This document shows, one piece after another, positions 50,397 through 57,052 of a stretch of DNA of 57,052 nt (positions within the stretch are counted from its first letter, which is position 1; each line of letters begins with the position of its first letter). The notes beneath the pieces are model-generated. The model had not been told where the DNA came from. It did not search any database and saw only the letters and a program-made list of their open reading frames with translations. Made by a program: the position numbers and the translations under genes. This DNA comes from an uncultured Bacteroidales bacterium (GTDB lineage: Bacteria; Bacteroidota; Bacteroidia; Bacteroidales; Bacteroidaceae): the NCBI GenBank assembly GCA_902784475.1, contig CACZUX010000020.1, forward strand, positions 1 to 57,052, in the 5' to 3' direction.

Positions 50397-51172
50397 AAAT
50401 AGTATTGGCCGCGTCGTCGGGTAATGCTGCCGTAGTTGATGGCGTGGCGCGGACAGTGGTGGTAGCAGGAGAGGCAACAGGTGCAGCGCCCGTCGTGTAG
50501 CCATTCCGGTGTGGATGCACCATCGTCATTGCCTGTCATCCGGATGTCTCTCGTCGGACACACTTTGGCACACAGACCGCAATGGATGCAGTTTGCCGTG
50601 TCTACGGTAAATTTGCGGTCGGAAATCATCCGGCTATTGAAGTAGGCTCCGATGACGTGTGAGAGCACCCAGGGCATGAAACCGCGCTTGGTGTGGTGCT
50701 CGTTTTTTCGGCGTTCTGTGATGAGGCGTGTGTATGTGTTCAAATCCTGGGTCGCCTGTTCGATTTTTTCTTTTTCCCGCTGCGGTGTGTCGGTGTACAT
50801 AAAAGGCAGGCAGACGTAGCTTTCGGGCATCACCAGCGAAAAACTGCTGTGGGTGCGCAAGCCCTTTTTCGCCAACTCTCCGTCGAGCATCTCCATGGTC
50901 AGCCCGATGCTGTCGCCGCAGGTGACAAGCGCATAGCAGTAGTGTGAGGTGAGCGGCTTTTCGGAAGAAAAAGTGAGGCGGCGAATGAAGTTTCTCACCA
51001 GTCGCGGCGGCTGCCATCCATGCACGGGGAAGCAGAAGCCGATGCGCTCGTCTTCGGCCAGGGTGTAGCGTGTGTCCTCGCCGCTCATTAGGGCCAGACG
51101 TTCGCCGGTTGCTTCGGCGAGATGCTGCGCAGCCCAGCGTGTGTTGCCGGTTCCGGAAAAACAGAAGATCAT
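50381..51172 (-). CDS. EFR1-type flavodoxin/ferredoxin fusion protein
   Basis: A 263-residue cytosolic redox protein. The N-terminus has a flavodoxin-like FMN phosphate loop FSGTGNTRWAA (about 5-15) and GFCFPVHGWQPP. The C-terminal third has two ferredoxin motifs, CIHCGLCAKVCP and CTCCLSCYHHCP, for two 4Fe-4S clusters. NCBI calls such proteins EFR1 family ferrodoxins; their reaction is not known. The ATG at 51172 puts the FMN loop right at the start. It follows the exported peroxidase by 4 bases, so the two are one operon. Confidence 0.88.
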   Translation of the reverse strand: MIFCFSGTGNTRWAAQHLAEATGERLALMSGEDTRYTLAEDERIGFCFPVHGWQPPRLVRNFIRRLTFSSEKPLTSHYCYALVTCGDSIGLTMEMLDGELAKKGLRTHSSFSLVMPESYVCLPFMYTDTPQREKEKIEQATQDLNTYTRLITERRKNEHHTKRGFMPWVLSHVIGAYFNSRMISDRKFTVDTANCIHCGLCAKVCPTRDIRMTGNDDGASTPEWLHDGRCTCCLSCYHHCPRHAINYGSITRRRGQYYFGHPQ

Positions 51173-51176
51173 GGAT

Positions 51177-51809
51177 TTACTTATTCTTTTTTGTGGTGGC
51201 GGGCTGTGCCAAATATTTTTTGATGTCGGCCTCAATGATATGAATTTTCTCTGTGGGTTCGTAGCGCTTCATGACGCGGCCGTCACGGGAGACGAGGAAT
51301 TTTGTGAAGTTCCACATGATGTCCGACGACTTGGTGTAGTCGGGGTTCTTCTCCCTGAGCATTTTGTCCAGCAATTGCCCGATGCGATCGGTGGGGTCAA
51401 AACCGCCGAAACCCTTTTGCGACTTGAGATAGGTGAAGAGCGGAGAGGCATTGCTGCCGTTAACGTCGATTTTTTCAAACTGAGGGAAATGGGTGTCATA
51501 CTTTTCCGTGCAAAACTGACGTATCTCCTGCATCGTCCCGGGAGCCTGACCGCCGAATTGGTTGCAGGGGAAGTCCAGGATCTCCAGGCCGTCTTTCGCG
51601 TAGCTTTGATAGAGCGCTTCCAGCTCCTTGTACTGCGGCGTGAATCCGCAGTGTGTGGCAGTATTGACGATGAGCAAAACTTTGCCCTTATAGCAGGAGA
51701 GTGCCACGTCGCGCCCCTCGGCGTCTTTCACGTTGAAGTCGTAAACCGTTTGGGCTGACAACGACAGCAGACCGGCTGCGGCGGCGAGACAAAGGAGAAA
51801 TCTTTTCAT
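51177..51809 (-). CDS. Exported glutathione-peroxidase-family peroxidase
   Basis: A 210-residue paralogue of the peroxidase at 49793, with an N-terminal signal peptide (MKRFLLCLAAAAGLLSLSAQ). Peroxidatic Cys54 (NTATHCGFTPQ), the FPCNQFGGQAPG segment and WNFTKFLV are present. Probably periplasmic; it detoxifies lipid or hydrogen peroxide with a thioredoxin-like partner. It is divergent from a Fur-family regulator, with both promoters in the 138-base gap, which suggests regulation by peroxide or metal. Confidence 0.91.
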   Translation of the reverse strand: MKRFLLCLAAAAGLLSLSAQTVYDFNVKDAEGRDVALSCYKGKVLLIVNTATHCGFTPQYKELEALYQSYAKDGLEILDFPCNQFGGQAPGTMQEIRQFCTEKYDTHFPQFEKIDVNGSNASPLFTYLKSQKGFGGFDPTDRIGQLLDKMLREKNPDYTKSSDIMWNFTKFLVSRDGRVMKRYEPTEKIHIIEADIKKYLAQPATTKKNK

Positions 51810-51839
51810 CGTGTGATATTTTTTTGCTTGCTTTCGTTG

Positions 51840-51870
51840 CAAAGGTAAGGATAAAAATGCAGACGTACAA
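51840..51870 (-). promoter_or_regulatory. Promoter of the exported peroxidase-EFR1 operon
   Basis: On the minus strand TTG (51868-51870) and TACCTTTG (51840-51847) are 20 bases apart, 31 bases upstream of the ATG. Confidence 0.68.
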
Positions 51871-51922
51871 CGTTTTTTGGTGAAAGTTAGTGTAAAATGG
51901 CCGGAGATAGGACAAAATTGCT

Positions 51923-51930
51923 TATCTTTG
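51923..51930 (+). promoter_or_regulatory. -7 box of the Fur-family gene
   Basis: TATCTTTG followed by CATTG, 17 bases before the ATG. The -33 element is not clear. An imperfect dyad, ACAAAATTGC / GCATTGT, flanks the box. Confidence 0.6.
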
Positions 51931-51947
51931 CATTGTAATATCGGAGA

Positions 51948-52367
51948 ATGAACACAAACGAGCATACGTTATTGTTGGAGGAACATGGTATTAAGCCTAC
52001 GGCCAACCGCCTCCTTATCGCGAAGGCTTTGGCTTCACAGCATCATCCGGTTTCTGTGAAGGATCTGGAGGAAAGTCTTTTGACGTTGGACAAATCCAGC
52101 ATATTCCGCGTGCTGACACTCTTCAGGGAACATCATTTGGTGCACGCCATTGAGACGGGTGAGGGCATTGTAAAGTATGAGCTCTGTCAGAGTCACAACG
52201 AAGAGGAAGACGATGACGAGCACGTTCACTTTTATTGCGAGCGTTGCCACCGCACCATTTGTCTGCACGACATTCCCGTACCGCAGATCCCTGTGCCGGA
52301 AGGCTACCGGGCGGAGGGCACCAATGTCCTGGTGAGGGGTATCTGCGCCTGTTGTCTTAAGCTTTGA
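51948..52367 (+). CDS. Fur-family metal/peroxide-responsive regulator
   Basis: A 139-residue DNA-binding repressor. The winged helix covers about 1-75 (HGIKPTANRLLIAKAL, LDKSSIFRVLTLFREHHLVH). The dimerisation domain carries a His/acidic metal site (HNEEEDDDEHVHFYC) and two structural zinc pairs, Cys97/Cys100 and Cys133/Cys136. Fur, Zur or PerR type is not decidable by eye. Position between an exported peroxidase and a metal efflux permease suggests a PerR- or Zur-like role. Its end overlaps the convergent permease gene by 11 bases. Confidence 0.9.
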   Translation: MNTNEHTLLLEEHGIKPTANRLLIAKALASQHHPVSVKDLEESLLTLDKSSIFRVLTLFREHHLVHAIETGEGIVKYELCQSHNEEEDDDEHVHFYCERCHRTICLHDIPVPQIPVPEGYRAEGTNVLVRGICACCLKL

Positions 52368-53643
52368 GGACGGCCTCGTAACCGAAGCTTTTCACCTGAC
52401 GGATGAGTGTCTCGCTGTCATGCGGTCCGATGACGCTTGCGGTGGCGGAAGCCAGATCTACCGTCACCTCTTTCACACCTTCCACACTTCTTATGGCGCG
52501 CTCCACATTGGCCTTGCAGTGGTTGCAGTTCATGCCGCTCACGTTGTAGACGACGGCTGCACTGTCACCCTCGTTTGCTTTAATGCAACTGTGCTCGTGG
52601 CCGTGATGACCGGCGTCCCACCAGTGGCGAACCTGTGCATTAAGGAACAGAGTGGCCAGCAGTCCCAACCAGAGCCAATCCATGAAGGAAAGCGCATGCG
52701 CGTGGTTGTGGCAGGCGCCCGCGATGCGGCTTTGCACCTCAAACCACTCTGGCGGCAGCAGATAGTCGAGTCCCAGGCCGAAGACCACGGCCCCGATGAC
52801 AATCGAGAGGATGTAGAGCCACAGCGTGCGGCGGCCGAACACCTTGCCGATGACGAGCATTGAGGCGGAGTTGACTGCAGGTCCGGCCATCAGCAACACC
52901 AGGGCCGCGCCCGGCGTCAGTCCTTTAGCCATCAGCGACACGGCGATGGGGATGGATCCGGTGGCACAGACATACATGGGGATGGCTATTGTCAATATCA
53001 ACAGCATGTTGAGCAATTTGTATTCGTGCAGCGCGGCGAGCCAGTCGTTGGGTACGGCTACGGTGATGAGGGCGGCGATGAGCAGACCGACAACCAACCA
53101 TTTACCCACATCCTGCATCATGTCTACAAAGGCATAATTTAGGGCTTCCCGTAGTTTCTCGCTGAAAGATCCAGGGGCTTCCTGCGGGTAAGTACATGCG
53201 CATTCATGCTCGTGCTGATGGTCTTCGTGGGCGTAGGTATTGGTCAGCCACCCTCCGAATATGGCGGTGAGAAACGCTGCCAGCGGACGCACGACGGCGA
53301 AAGGCAGGCCCATCAACGAGTAGGTGGCAATGATGCTGTCCACGCCCGTTTGCGGTGTGGCAATGAGGAAACTGGTGCAAGCACCGTGACTGGCGCCTTC
53401 TTTACGTAGCCCCACGGCTGTCGGTATCACGCCGCAGGAGCACAGGGGCAAGGGTACGCCCAGCGCAGCAGCCTTCACCACGCTCTTCATGTTGCGGGGA
53501 GCGAGGTGCTTGGAGTATAGGGTCTTGGGCATAAAGACGCGGAGCAGTCCGGCGATTAAGAATCCCAACAGCAGATACGGCGCCATTTCCGCGCTCATTG
53601 TGAGCAGCGCGTTCCAATAATTTTCCACCCAAATCATTGTCAT
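52357..53643 (-). CDS. Cu/Zn efflux permease with heavy-metal-associated domain (SO_0444-like)
   Basis: A 428-residue inner-membrane protein of the DUF318/YraQ-like permease type with about ten helices. The conserved Cys68-Ser-Cys70 lies in PLCSCGVIPTAVGLRKEGASHG. A His-rich cytosolic loop follows (HEDHQHEHECAC, about 139-150), then a second repeat with PMYVCATGSIPIAVSLMAKG and another His cluster (HHGHEHSC). The C-terminal HMA domain binds metal through Cys373 and Cys376 (MNCNHCKANVERA). Members are annotated as copper/zinc exporters. It starts one base after the metY stop and ends inside the convergent Fur-family gene. Confidence 0.88.
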   Translation of the reverse strand: MTMIWVENYWNALLTMSAEMAPYLLLGFLIAGLLRVFMPKTLYSKHLAPRNMKSVVKAAALGVPLPLCSCGVIPTAVGLRKEGASHGACTSFLIATPQTGVDSIIATYSLMGLPFAVVRPLAAFLTAIFGGWLTNTYAHEDHQHEHECACTYPQEAPGSFSEKLREALNYAFVDMMQDVGKWLVVGLLIAALITVAVPNDWLAALHEYKLLNMLLILTIAIPMYVCATGSIPIAVSLMAKGLTPGAALVLLMAGPAVNSASMLVIGKVFGRRTLWLYILSIVIGAVVFGLGLDYLLPPEWFEVQSRIAGACHNHAHALSFMDWLWLGLLATLFLNAQVRHWWDAGHHGHEHSCIKANEGDSAAVVYNVSGMNCNHCKANVERAIRSVEGVKEVTVDLASATASVIGPHDSETLIRQVKSFGYEAVLKA

Positions 53644-54921
53644 TTACATCTTGGCCATGGCCTGCTCCAGGTCGGCGATGATGTCCTCCACGTTTTCGAT
53701 GCCTACAGAGAGACGCACCAAGTCGGGAGCAACACCGGCTTCGCGCAGCTGCTCGTCAGAGAGCTGGCGATGGGTGTGTGAGGCCGGGTGCAACACACAG
53801 GTGCGGGCGTCGGCCACATGGGTCACAATGCTGATGAAGTCCAGGTTGTCCATGAAGCGGATGGCCTCGTCGCGGCTGCCTTTCAGACCGAAAGCGATGA
53901 CGCCGCACGAGCCGTTAGGCATGTACTTCTGTGCCAGGGTGTGGTATTTGTTGGAGGGGAGTCCGCAATAATTCACCCACCCCACCTTAGGGTTTTTCTC
54001 CAGCCACTCGGCCACGCGCTGTGCATTGGCGCAGTGCTGCTTCATGCGCAGAGCCAGGGTTTCCAGTCCGAGGTTAAGCAGGAAGGAGTTTTGGGGGGCG
54101 GGGATGCTGCCGAGGTCGCGCATGAGCTGAGCCACGAGTTTGGTGGTGTAGGCCATCTTGCCGAAGGCCTTGGTGTAGGTCAGGCCGTGATACGACTCAT
54201 CGGGCGTGGTCAGCCCGGGGAATTTGTCGCTGTGGGCATCCCAGTCGAAGTTGCCTGAGTCCACGATGCAGCCGCCTACCTGTGTGGCGTGTCCGTCCAT
54301 ATATTTAGTGGTAGAGTGGGTCACAATGTCGCAGCCCCACTCGAAGGGGCGGCAGTTGATGGGAGTGGCGAAGGTGTTGTCTACAATCAGGGGCACGCCG
54401 TGGCGGTGAGCCATCTTGGCGAAGCGCTCAATGTCGAACACATTGCCGCCGGGGTTGGAGATGGTCTCGCCGAAGAAGCATTTGGTGTTGGGGCGGAAGC
54501 AGGCTTCAATCTTCTCGTCGCTCCAATCGGGGTCCACGAAGGTGCACTCGATGCCCAACTTCTTCATGGTCACGCCGAAGAGGTTGTAGGTGCCGCCGTA
54601 GATGCAGTTGGAGGTGACGAAGTGATCGCCGGCCTGGCAAATGTTGAAGACGGCGTAGAAGTTGGCGGCCTGACCGGAGGAGGTCAGCATGGCGCCCGCA
54701 CCGCCCTCAAGGGCTGCAATTTTTTTTGCTACGGCATCGTTGGTGGGATTGGCCAGACGGGTGTAGAAATATCCTTCGTCCTTCAAGTCAAACAGACGGG
54801 CCATTTGGTCGGACGTTTCATAGCGGAAGGTGGTGGACTGGTAGATGGGCAGCTGTTGGGGCTCGCCCTTGGAAGGCTTCCATCCGCCGTGCACGCAGAT
54901 GGTTTCGAGATTTTTTTTCAT
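53644..54921 (-). CDS. metY: O-acetylhomoserine sulfhydrylase
   Basis: PLP enzyme that makes homocysteine from O-acetylhomoserine and sulfide, or cysteine from O-acetylserine. The 425-residue protein shows CVHGGWKPSKGEPQQLPIYQSTTF (9-32), YTRLANPTNDAVAKKIAALEGG, SSGQAANF, DNTFATPINCRPFEWGCDIVTHSTTKY with PLP lysine Lys206, and the C-terminal LSVGIENVEDIIADLEQA. The typical MetY length and lack of MetB features support the call. It lies 21 bases after the cobalamin adenosyltransferase gene. Confidence 0.93.
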   Translation of the reverse strand: MKKNLETICVHGGWKPSKGEPQQLPIYQSTTFRYETSDQMARLFDLKDEGYFYTRLANPTNDAVAKKIAALEGGAGAMLTSSGQAANFYAVFNICQAGDHFVTSNCIYGGTYNLFGVTMKKLGIECTFVDPDWSDEKIEACFRPNTKCFFGETISNPGGNVFDIERFAKMAHRHGVPLIVDNTFATPINCRPFEWGCDIVTHSTTKYMDGHATQVGGCIVDSGNFDWDAHSDKFPGLTTPDESYHGLTYTKAFGKMAYTTKLVAQLMRDLGSIPAPQNSFLLNLGLETLALRMKQHCANAQRVAEWLEKNPKVGWVNYCGLPSNKYHTLAQKYMPNGSCGVIAFGLKGSRDEAIRFMDNLDFISIVTHVADARTCVLHPASHTHRQLSDEQLREAGVAPDLVRLSVGIENVEDIIADLEQAMAKM

Positions 54922-54942
54922 TGTATGTTTTTTTGTTGTACT

Positions 54943-55488
54943 TTAGTCTTTTTTCGGCTGCCAGGCGCGCTCTTCTTTTCCGGCTTCTCTGTTGAGAGCG
55001 CGGGCCAAGACGAAGAAGTAGTCGCTCAGACGATTGAAATAGCAGAGCAGGGTGGACTCCACGTCCACACCTTCGTCCTTCAGGCGCAGCACTTCGCGCT
55101 CCATTCTCCTACACACAGTGCGGCACACATGGGCCTCTGCGGCAGCTTTGCATCCACCGGGCAGGATGAAGCTTTTAAGTGGCGGCAGCGTGGCCTCAAT
55201 GCGGTTAATCTCTTCCTCCAGGGCGCTCACGGCGCTAGCGCCGACACAGTTGCATCGCCCGTCTTCCGAGGCCAAATAGGCCCCGCAAGTGAAGAGCTCA
55301 CTTTGCACCTTATGGATGAAATCGCCTGGCAGGCGCATGCTTTCGGCCTCGGCGGCCAGCAGCCCGATGTGGGCGTTCAGTTCGTCCAGTGTACCGTAAC
55401 TCTCAAGGCGCTGGCAGCATTTGCTTACTCGTTTGCCGCCCACGAGGGAGGTCTCGCCCCGGTCGCCCGTTTTGGTGTAGATGTTCAT
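54943..55488 (-). CDS. Cob(I)alamin adenosyltransferase (PduO type)
   Basis: Transfers the adenosyl group of ATP to reduced corrinoid, giving adenosylcobalamin. The 181-residue five-helix bundle protein begins IYTKTGDRGETSLVGGKRVSK (3-23, ATP-binding). It has ESYGTLDELNAHIGLL and the C-terminal active-site helices with CRTVCRRMEREV and YFNRLSDYFFVLARALN. It is the first gene of the operon with metY and the metal efflux permease. No cobalamin riboswitch fits in the short upstream space. Confidence 0.93.
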   Translation of the reverse strand: MNIYTKTGDRGETSLVGGKRVSKCCQRLESYGTLDELNAHIGLLAAEAESMRLPGDFIHKVQSELFTCGAYLASEDGRCNCVGASAVSALEEEINRIEATLPPLKSFILPGGCKAAAEAHVCRTVCRRMEREVLRLKDEGVDVESTLLCYFNRLSDYFFVLARALNREAGKEERAWQPKKD

Positions 55489-55511
55489 TCCGCGCTATTG
55501 CTTTTCGTGTG

Positions 55512-55519
55512 CAAAGGTA
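55512..55519 (-). promoter_or_regulatory. -7 box for the adenosyltransferase-metY-permease operon
   Basis: TACCTTTG on the minus strand, 23 bases upstream of the ATG and inside the 49-base gap after the aldo/keto reductase gene. The -33 element is not clear. Confidence 0.52.
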
Positions 55520-55537
55520 CGACTTTTTTTTGATTAA

Positions 55538-56917
55538 CTACGCATTTTGCCGGAGTTTCTCCACAAACTCGTCTATCTTGCGCAATTCCTCGGGTATGTC
55601 GATGTTTTGGGGGCAGTGGGGCTTGCATTGTCCGCAGCCGATGCAGTGGGCGGCCTGTCGAAGCCGCGGTACGCTGCGGTCTTGACCGACGAGAAATTCG
55701 CGCCGCAACTTGGCGTATTCGCTGTCCTGAGCGTTCTCGGGCAGGCGGTCGTGGCTCTTCACCTTGTTGTAGTGCACGAAGAGACTCGGGATGTCCACGC
55801 CGTAGGGGCAGGGCATACAGTATTTGCAGTCGTTGCAGGGGATGAGTTTTACGTTGACGATGTGGTAGGCGATGTCGTAGAGGAAGTTCTCCTCCTCCGG
55901 CGTGACGGGTTTCAGAGGGCAGTAGGTCAGGAGGTTGTCTTTGAGGTGCTCCATGTAGGTCATGCCGCTGAGCACGGTGAGCACACCTTCGGGCGTGCCG
56001 GCATAGCGAAAGGCCCACGAGGCGATGCTGGCGTCGGGATCGCGCTGCTTCATGCGCTCCATGAGGTATTGCGGGATGTTGGCCAGACGTCCGCCCAGCA
56101 GGGGCTCCATGATGACGGCCGGGATGCCTCTCTTCTGCAACTCGGCGTAGAGGTAGCGCGCATCGGTGTTGCGGTCGTTGATTTCGTTGGCGTAGTCCCA
56201 ATCGAGATAGTTCAGCTCGATCTGCACGAAGTCCCAGTGCACCCGGTCGTGGATGGAGAGCAGGTAGTCGAACACGGCCACGTCGCCGTGATATGAGAAT
56301 CCGAGATTGCGTATGCGCCCTTCACGCCGCTGCCCGATGCAGTAGTGGAGCAGGCCGTTGTCCAAATAGCGTGCCTTGAGGTTCTCCATGCCGCCCATGC
56401 CGCATCCGTGCAGCAGGTAGTAGTCGATGTAGTCCGTCTGCAGTTCTTTGAGCGAATTCTCAAACATGTCAATGCTCTCCCTGCGGCCCCAGGTGGCTTC
56501 GTTGAAGTTGGAGAGCTTCGTGGCGATGTAGTAAGACTCTCTGGGGTGTCTGGCGAGGGCGATTCCGGTGGCTTTTTCGCTGTTGCCACGACAGTAGGCA
56601 GGCGATGTGTCAAAGTAGTTCACGCCGTGGGCCAGTGCGTAGTCCACCAGGCGGTTGACCGTCTCCTGGTCGATCTCGCCGTCCTCCTTGTTGGGCAGTC
56701 GCATCATACCGTAGCCCAGGAGCGACACTTTGTCGCCCGTGGTGGGGTTCTTGCGGTAGGTCATCTGGTCTCCCCGGGCTTCCTGCAGCTGGCTGTAGTC
56801 ATCCTTGATGGGGCCTGTTTCGGCCTTGGGCTTGCACCCTGTGAGGGCGGCGGTCACGCCGGCGGCTCCTGCGCCGAAGAGTTTCAGGAAGTCGCGTCGT
56901 TCGATATGTTTGCTCAT
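55538..56917 (-). CDS. Tat-exported aldo/keto reductase with ferredoxin domain
   Basis: A 459-residue protein starting with a twin-arginine motif (ERRDFLKLFGAG, 6-17) and a lipobox-like LTGC (Cys28), so a Tat-exported lipoprotein is likely. The AKR barrel has tetrad residues Asp103, Tyr108, Lys134 and His170 (FDTSPAYCRG, ATKLSN, YYLLHG). The C-terminal third holds cysteine clusters CNDCKYCMPCPYGVDIP and CIGCGQCKPHCPQNIDIP for 4Fe-4S centres. Such fusions are common in gut anaerobes and have no proven substrate. Downstream of a 4Fe-4S protein gene on the same strand. Confidence 0.9.
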   Translation of the reverse strand: MSKHIERRDFLKLFGAGAAGVTAALTGCKPKAETGPIKDDYSQLQEARGDQMTYRKNPTTGDKVSLLGYGMMRLPNKEDGEIDQETVNRLVDYALAHGVNYFDTSPAYCRGNSEKATGIALARHPRESYYIATKLSNFNEATWGRRESIDMFENSLKELQTDYIDYYLLHGCGMGGMENLKARYLDNGLLHYCIGQRREGRIRNLGFSYHGDVAVFDYLLSIHDRVHWDFVQIELNYLDWDYANEINDRNTDARYLYAELQKRGIPAVIMEPLLGGRLANIPQYLMERMKQRDPDASIASWAFRYAGTPEGVLTVLSGMTYMEHLKDNLLTYCPLKPVTPEEENFLYDIAYHIVNVKLIPCNDCKYCMPCPYGVDIPSLFVHYNKVKSHDRLPENAQDSEYAKLRREFLVGQDRSVPRLRQAAHCIGCGQCKPHCPQNIDIPEELRKIDEFVEKLRQNA

Positions 56918-56944
56918 GTTGGTGTTCTTTTAACAGGTTTGACC

Positions 56945-57052
56945 TTAAATGACCCGGTGCATCTCATGACCCTCAACGTAGATGGCCGAGAGCGGACGTG
57001 CCGGACACAGATTCTCGCAGGCGCCGCAGCCGATACATGTGGCCGTGTTGAC
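56945..57052 (-). CDS. 4Fe-4S-binding protein, C-terminal end (cut by the window edge)
   Basis: Only the last 35 codons are visible. They contain one complete cysteine motif, CIGCGACENLCP, followed by ARPLSAIYVEGHEMHRVI and a TAA stop. The 27-base gap to the reductase gene on the same strand suggests one operon. The rest of the protein, perhaps a membrane or ferredoxin-type reductase, lies outside the window. Confidence 0.82.
   Translation of the reverse strand, partial: VNTATCIGCGACENLCPARPLSAIYVEGHEMHRVI

Noticed and set aside
51900..51947. Fur/Per box in the peroxidase-regulator gap
   Set aside because: The dyad ACAAAATTGC/GCATTGT around the -7 box is too imperfect to call an operator.
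55489..55537. Cobalamin riboswitch upstream of the adenosyltransferase
   Set aside because: The gap is 49 bases, too short, and already holds a -7 box.

Overview
The window looks like a chromosomal segment from a member of the Bacteroidales. I infer a gut or oral, perhaps Prevotellaceae-like, lineage, but the genus is not decided here. The evidence is the repeated promoter box TAnnTTTG (usually TAnnTTTGC) with, in several cases, TTTG or TTG 19-22 bases upstream; the near absence of Shine-Dalgarno sequences; Bacteroidetes-specific families (GldH, PorT-like barrel, DUF3316, DUF2795, PSP1/RicT); lipoproteins with acidic residues just after the lipobox Cys; and the order purH-mreB-mreC-mreD-mrdA-rodA. 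The DNA is mostly housekeeping, with no phage, transposase, CRISPR array or rRNA. No stretch longer than 300 bases lacks a gene.

Layout. 1-2002: 3' end of a repeat-bearing secreted protein, then a terminator. 2172-6689: parC, a DUF3316 barrel protein and an S41 peptidase lipoprotein in overlapping frames. 6748-8021: a porin, with a bidirectional terminator facing a sodium:solute symporter (8109-9785, minus) and tRNA-Leu(UAG). 10045-15796: glyS, an FKBP lipoprotein, asd, a CPA2 antiporter in two pieces and a LolD-like ATPase. 15898-16269: rplS (minus), with a structured leader. 16550-26492: an RND efflux operon (adaptor, pump, outer-membrane factor) that also carries a large Met/Gly-rich surface protein and a lipoprotein between pump and outer-membrane channel. 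26748-27476: PorT-like protein (minus). 27649-27813: tiny ferredoxin. 27885-32261 (minus): LptF/G permease, ribBA and an aspartate aminotransferase. 32396-33104: tRNA(CAU) followed directly by a TcdA-type tRNA-modification gene. 33082-35595 (minus): GH2 glycosidase. 35737-41994: purH fragment, mreBCD, mrdA, rodA, the cell-elongation cluster. 41997-44560 (minus): holB, ricT, gldH. 44685-49675: GH51 arabinofuranosidase, glmM, voltage-gated-type cation channel with a zinc ribbon, a shortened methyltransferase-like protein, DUF2795. 49793-52367: two glutathione-peroxidase homologues, an EFR1 ferredoxin and a Fur-family regulator. 52357-57052 (minus): metal efflux permease, metY, cobalamin adenosyltransferase, a Tat-type aldo/keto reductase and the end of a 4Fe-4S protein.

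The most striking feature is that conserved genes repeatedly lack internal segments or carry frameshifts. asd has lost about 26 residues, including the catalytic Gln. tcdA has lost much of its nucleotide-binding region. holB has lost the lid domain. The methyltransferase-like gene has lost its cofactor core. PurH stops after the cyclohydrolase domain. The antiporter, the RND pump and one lipoprotein are frameshifted. These calls come from remembered family sequences, not alignments. Either the assembly is error-prone or this lineage tolerates unusual internal deletions; read mapping would separate the two. Other points of interest are the embedded surface proteins in the RND operon, heptanucleotide tandem repeats in spacers, a 19-base repeat after two genes in opposite orientation, and a tRNA placed five bases upstream of an enzyme predicted to modify it.
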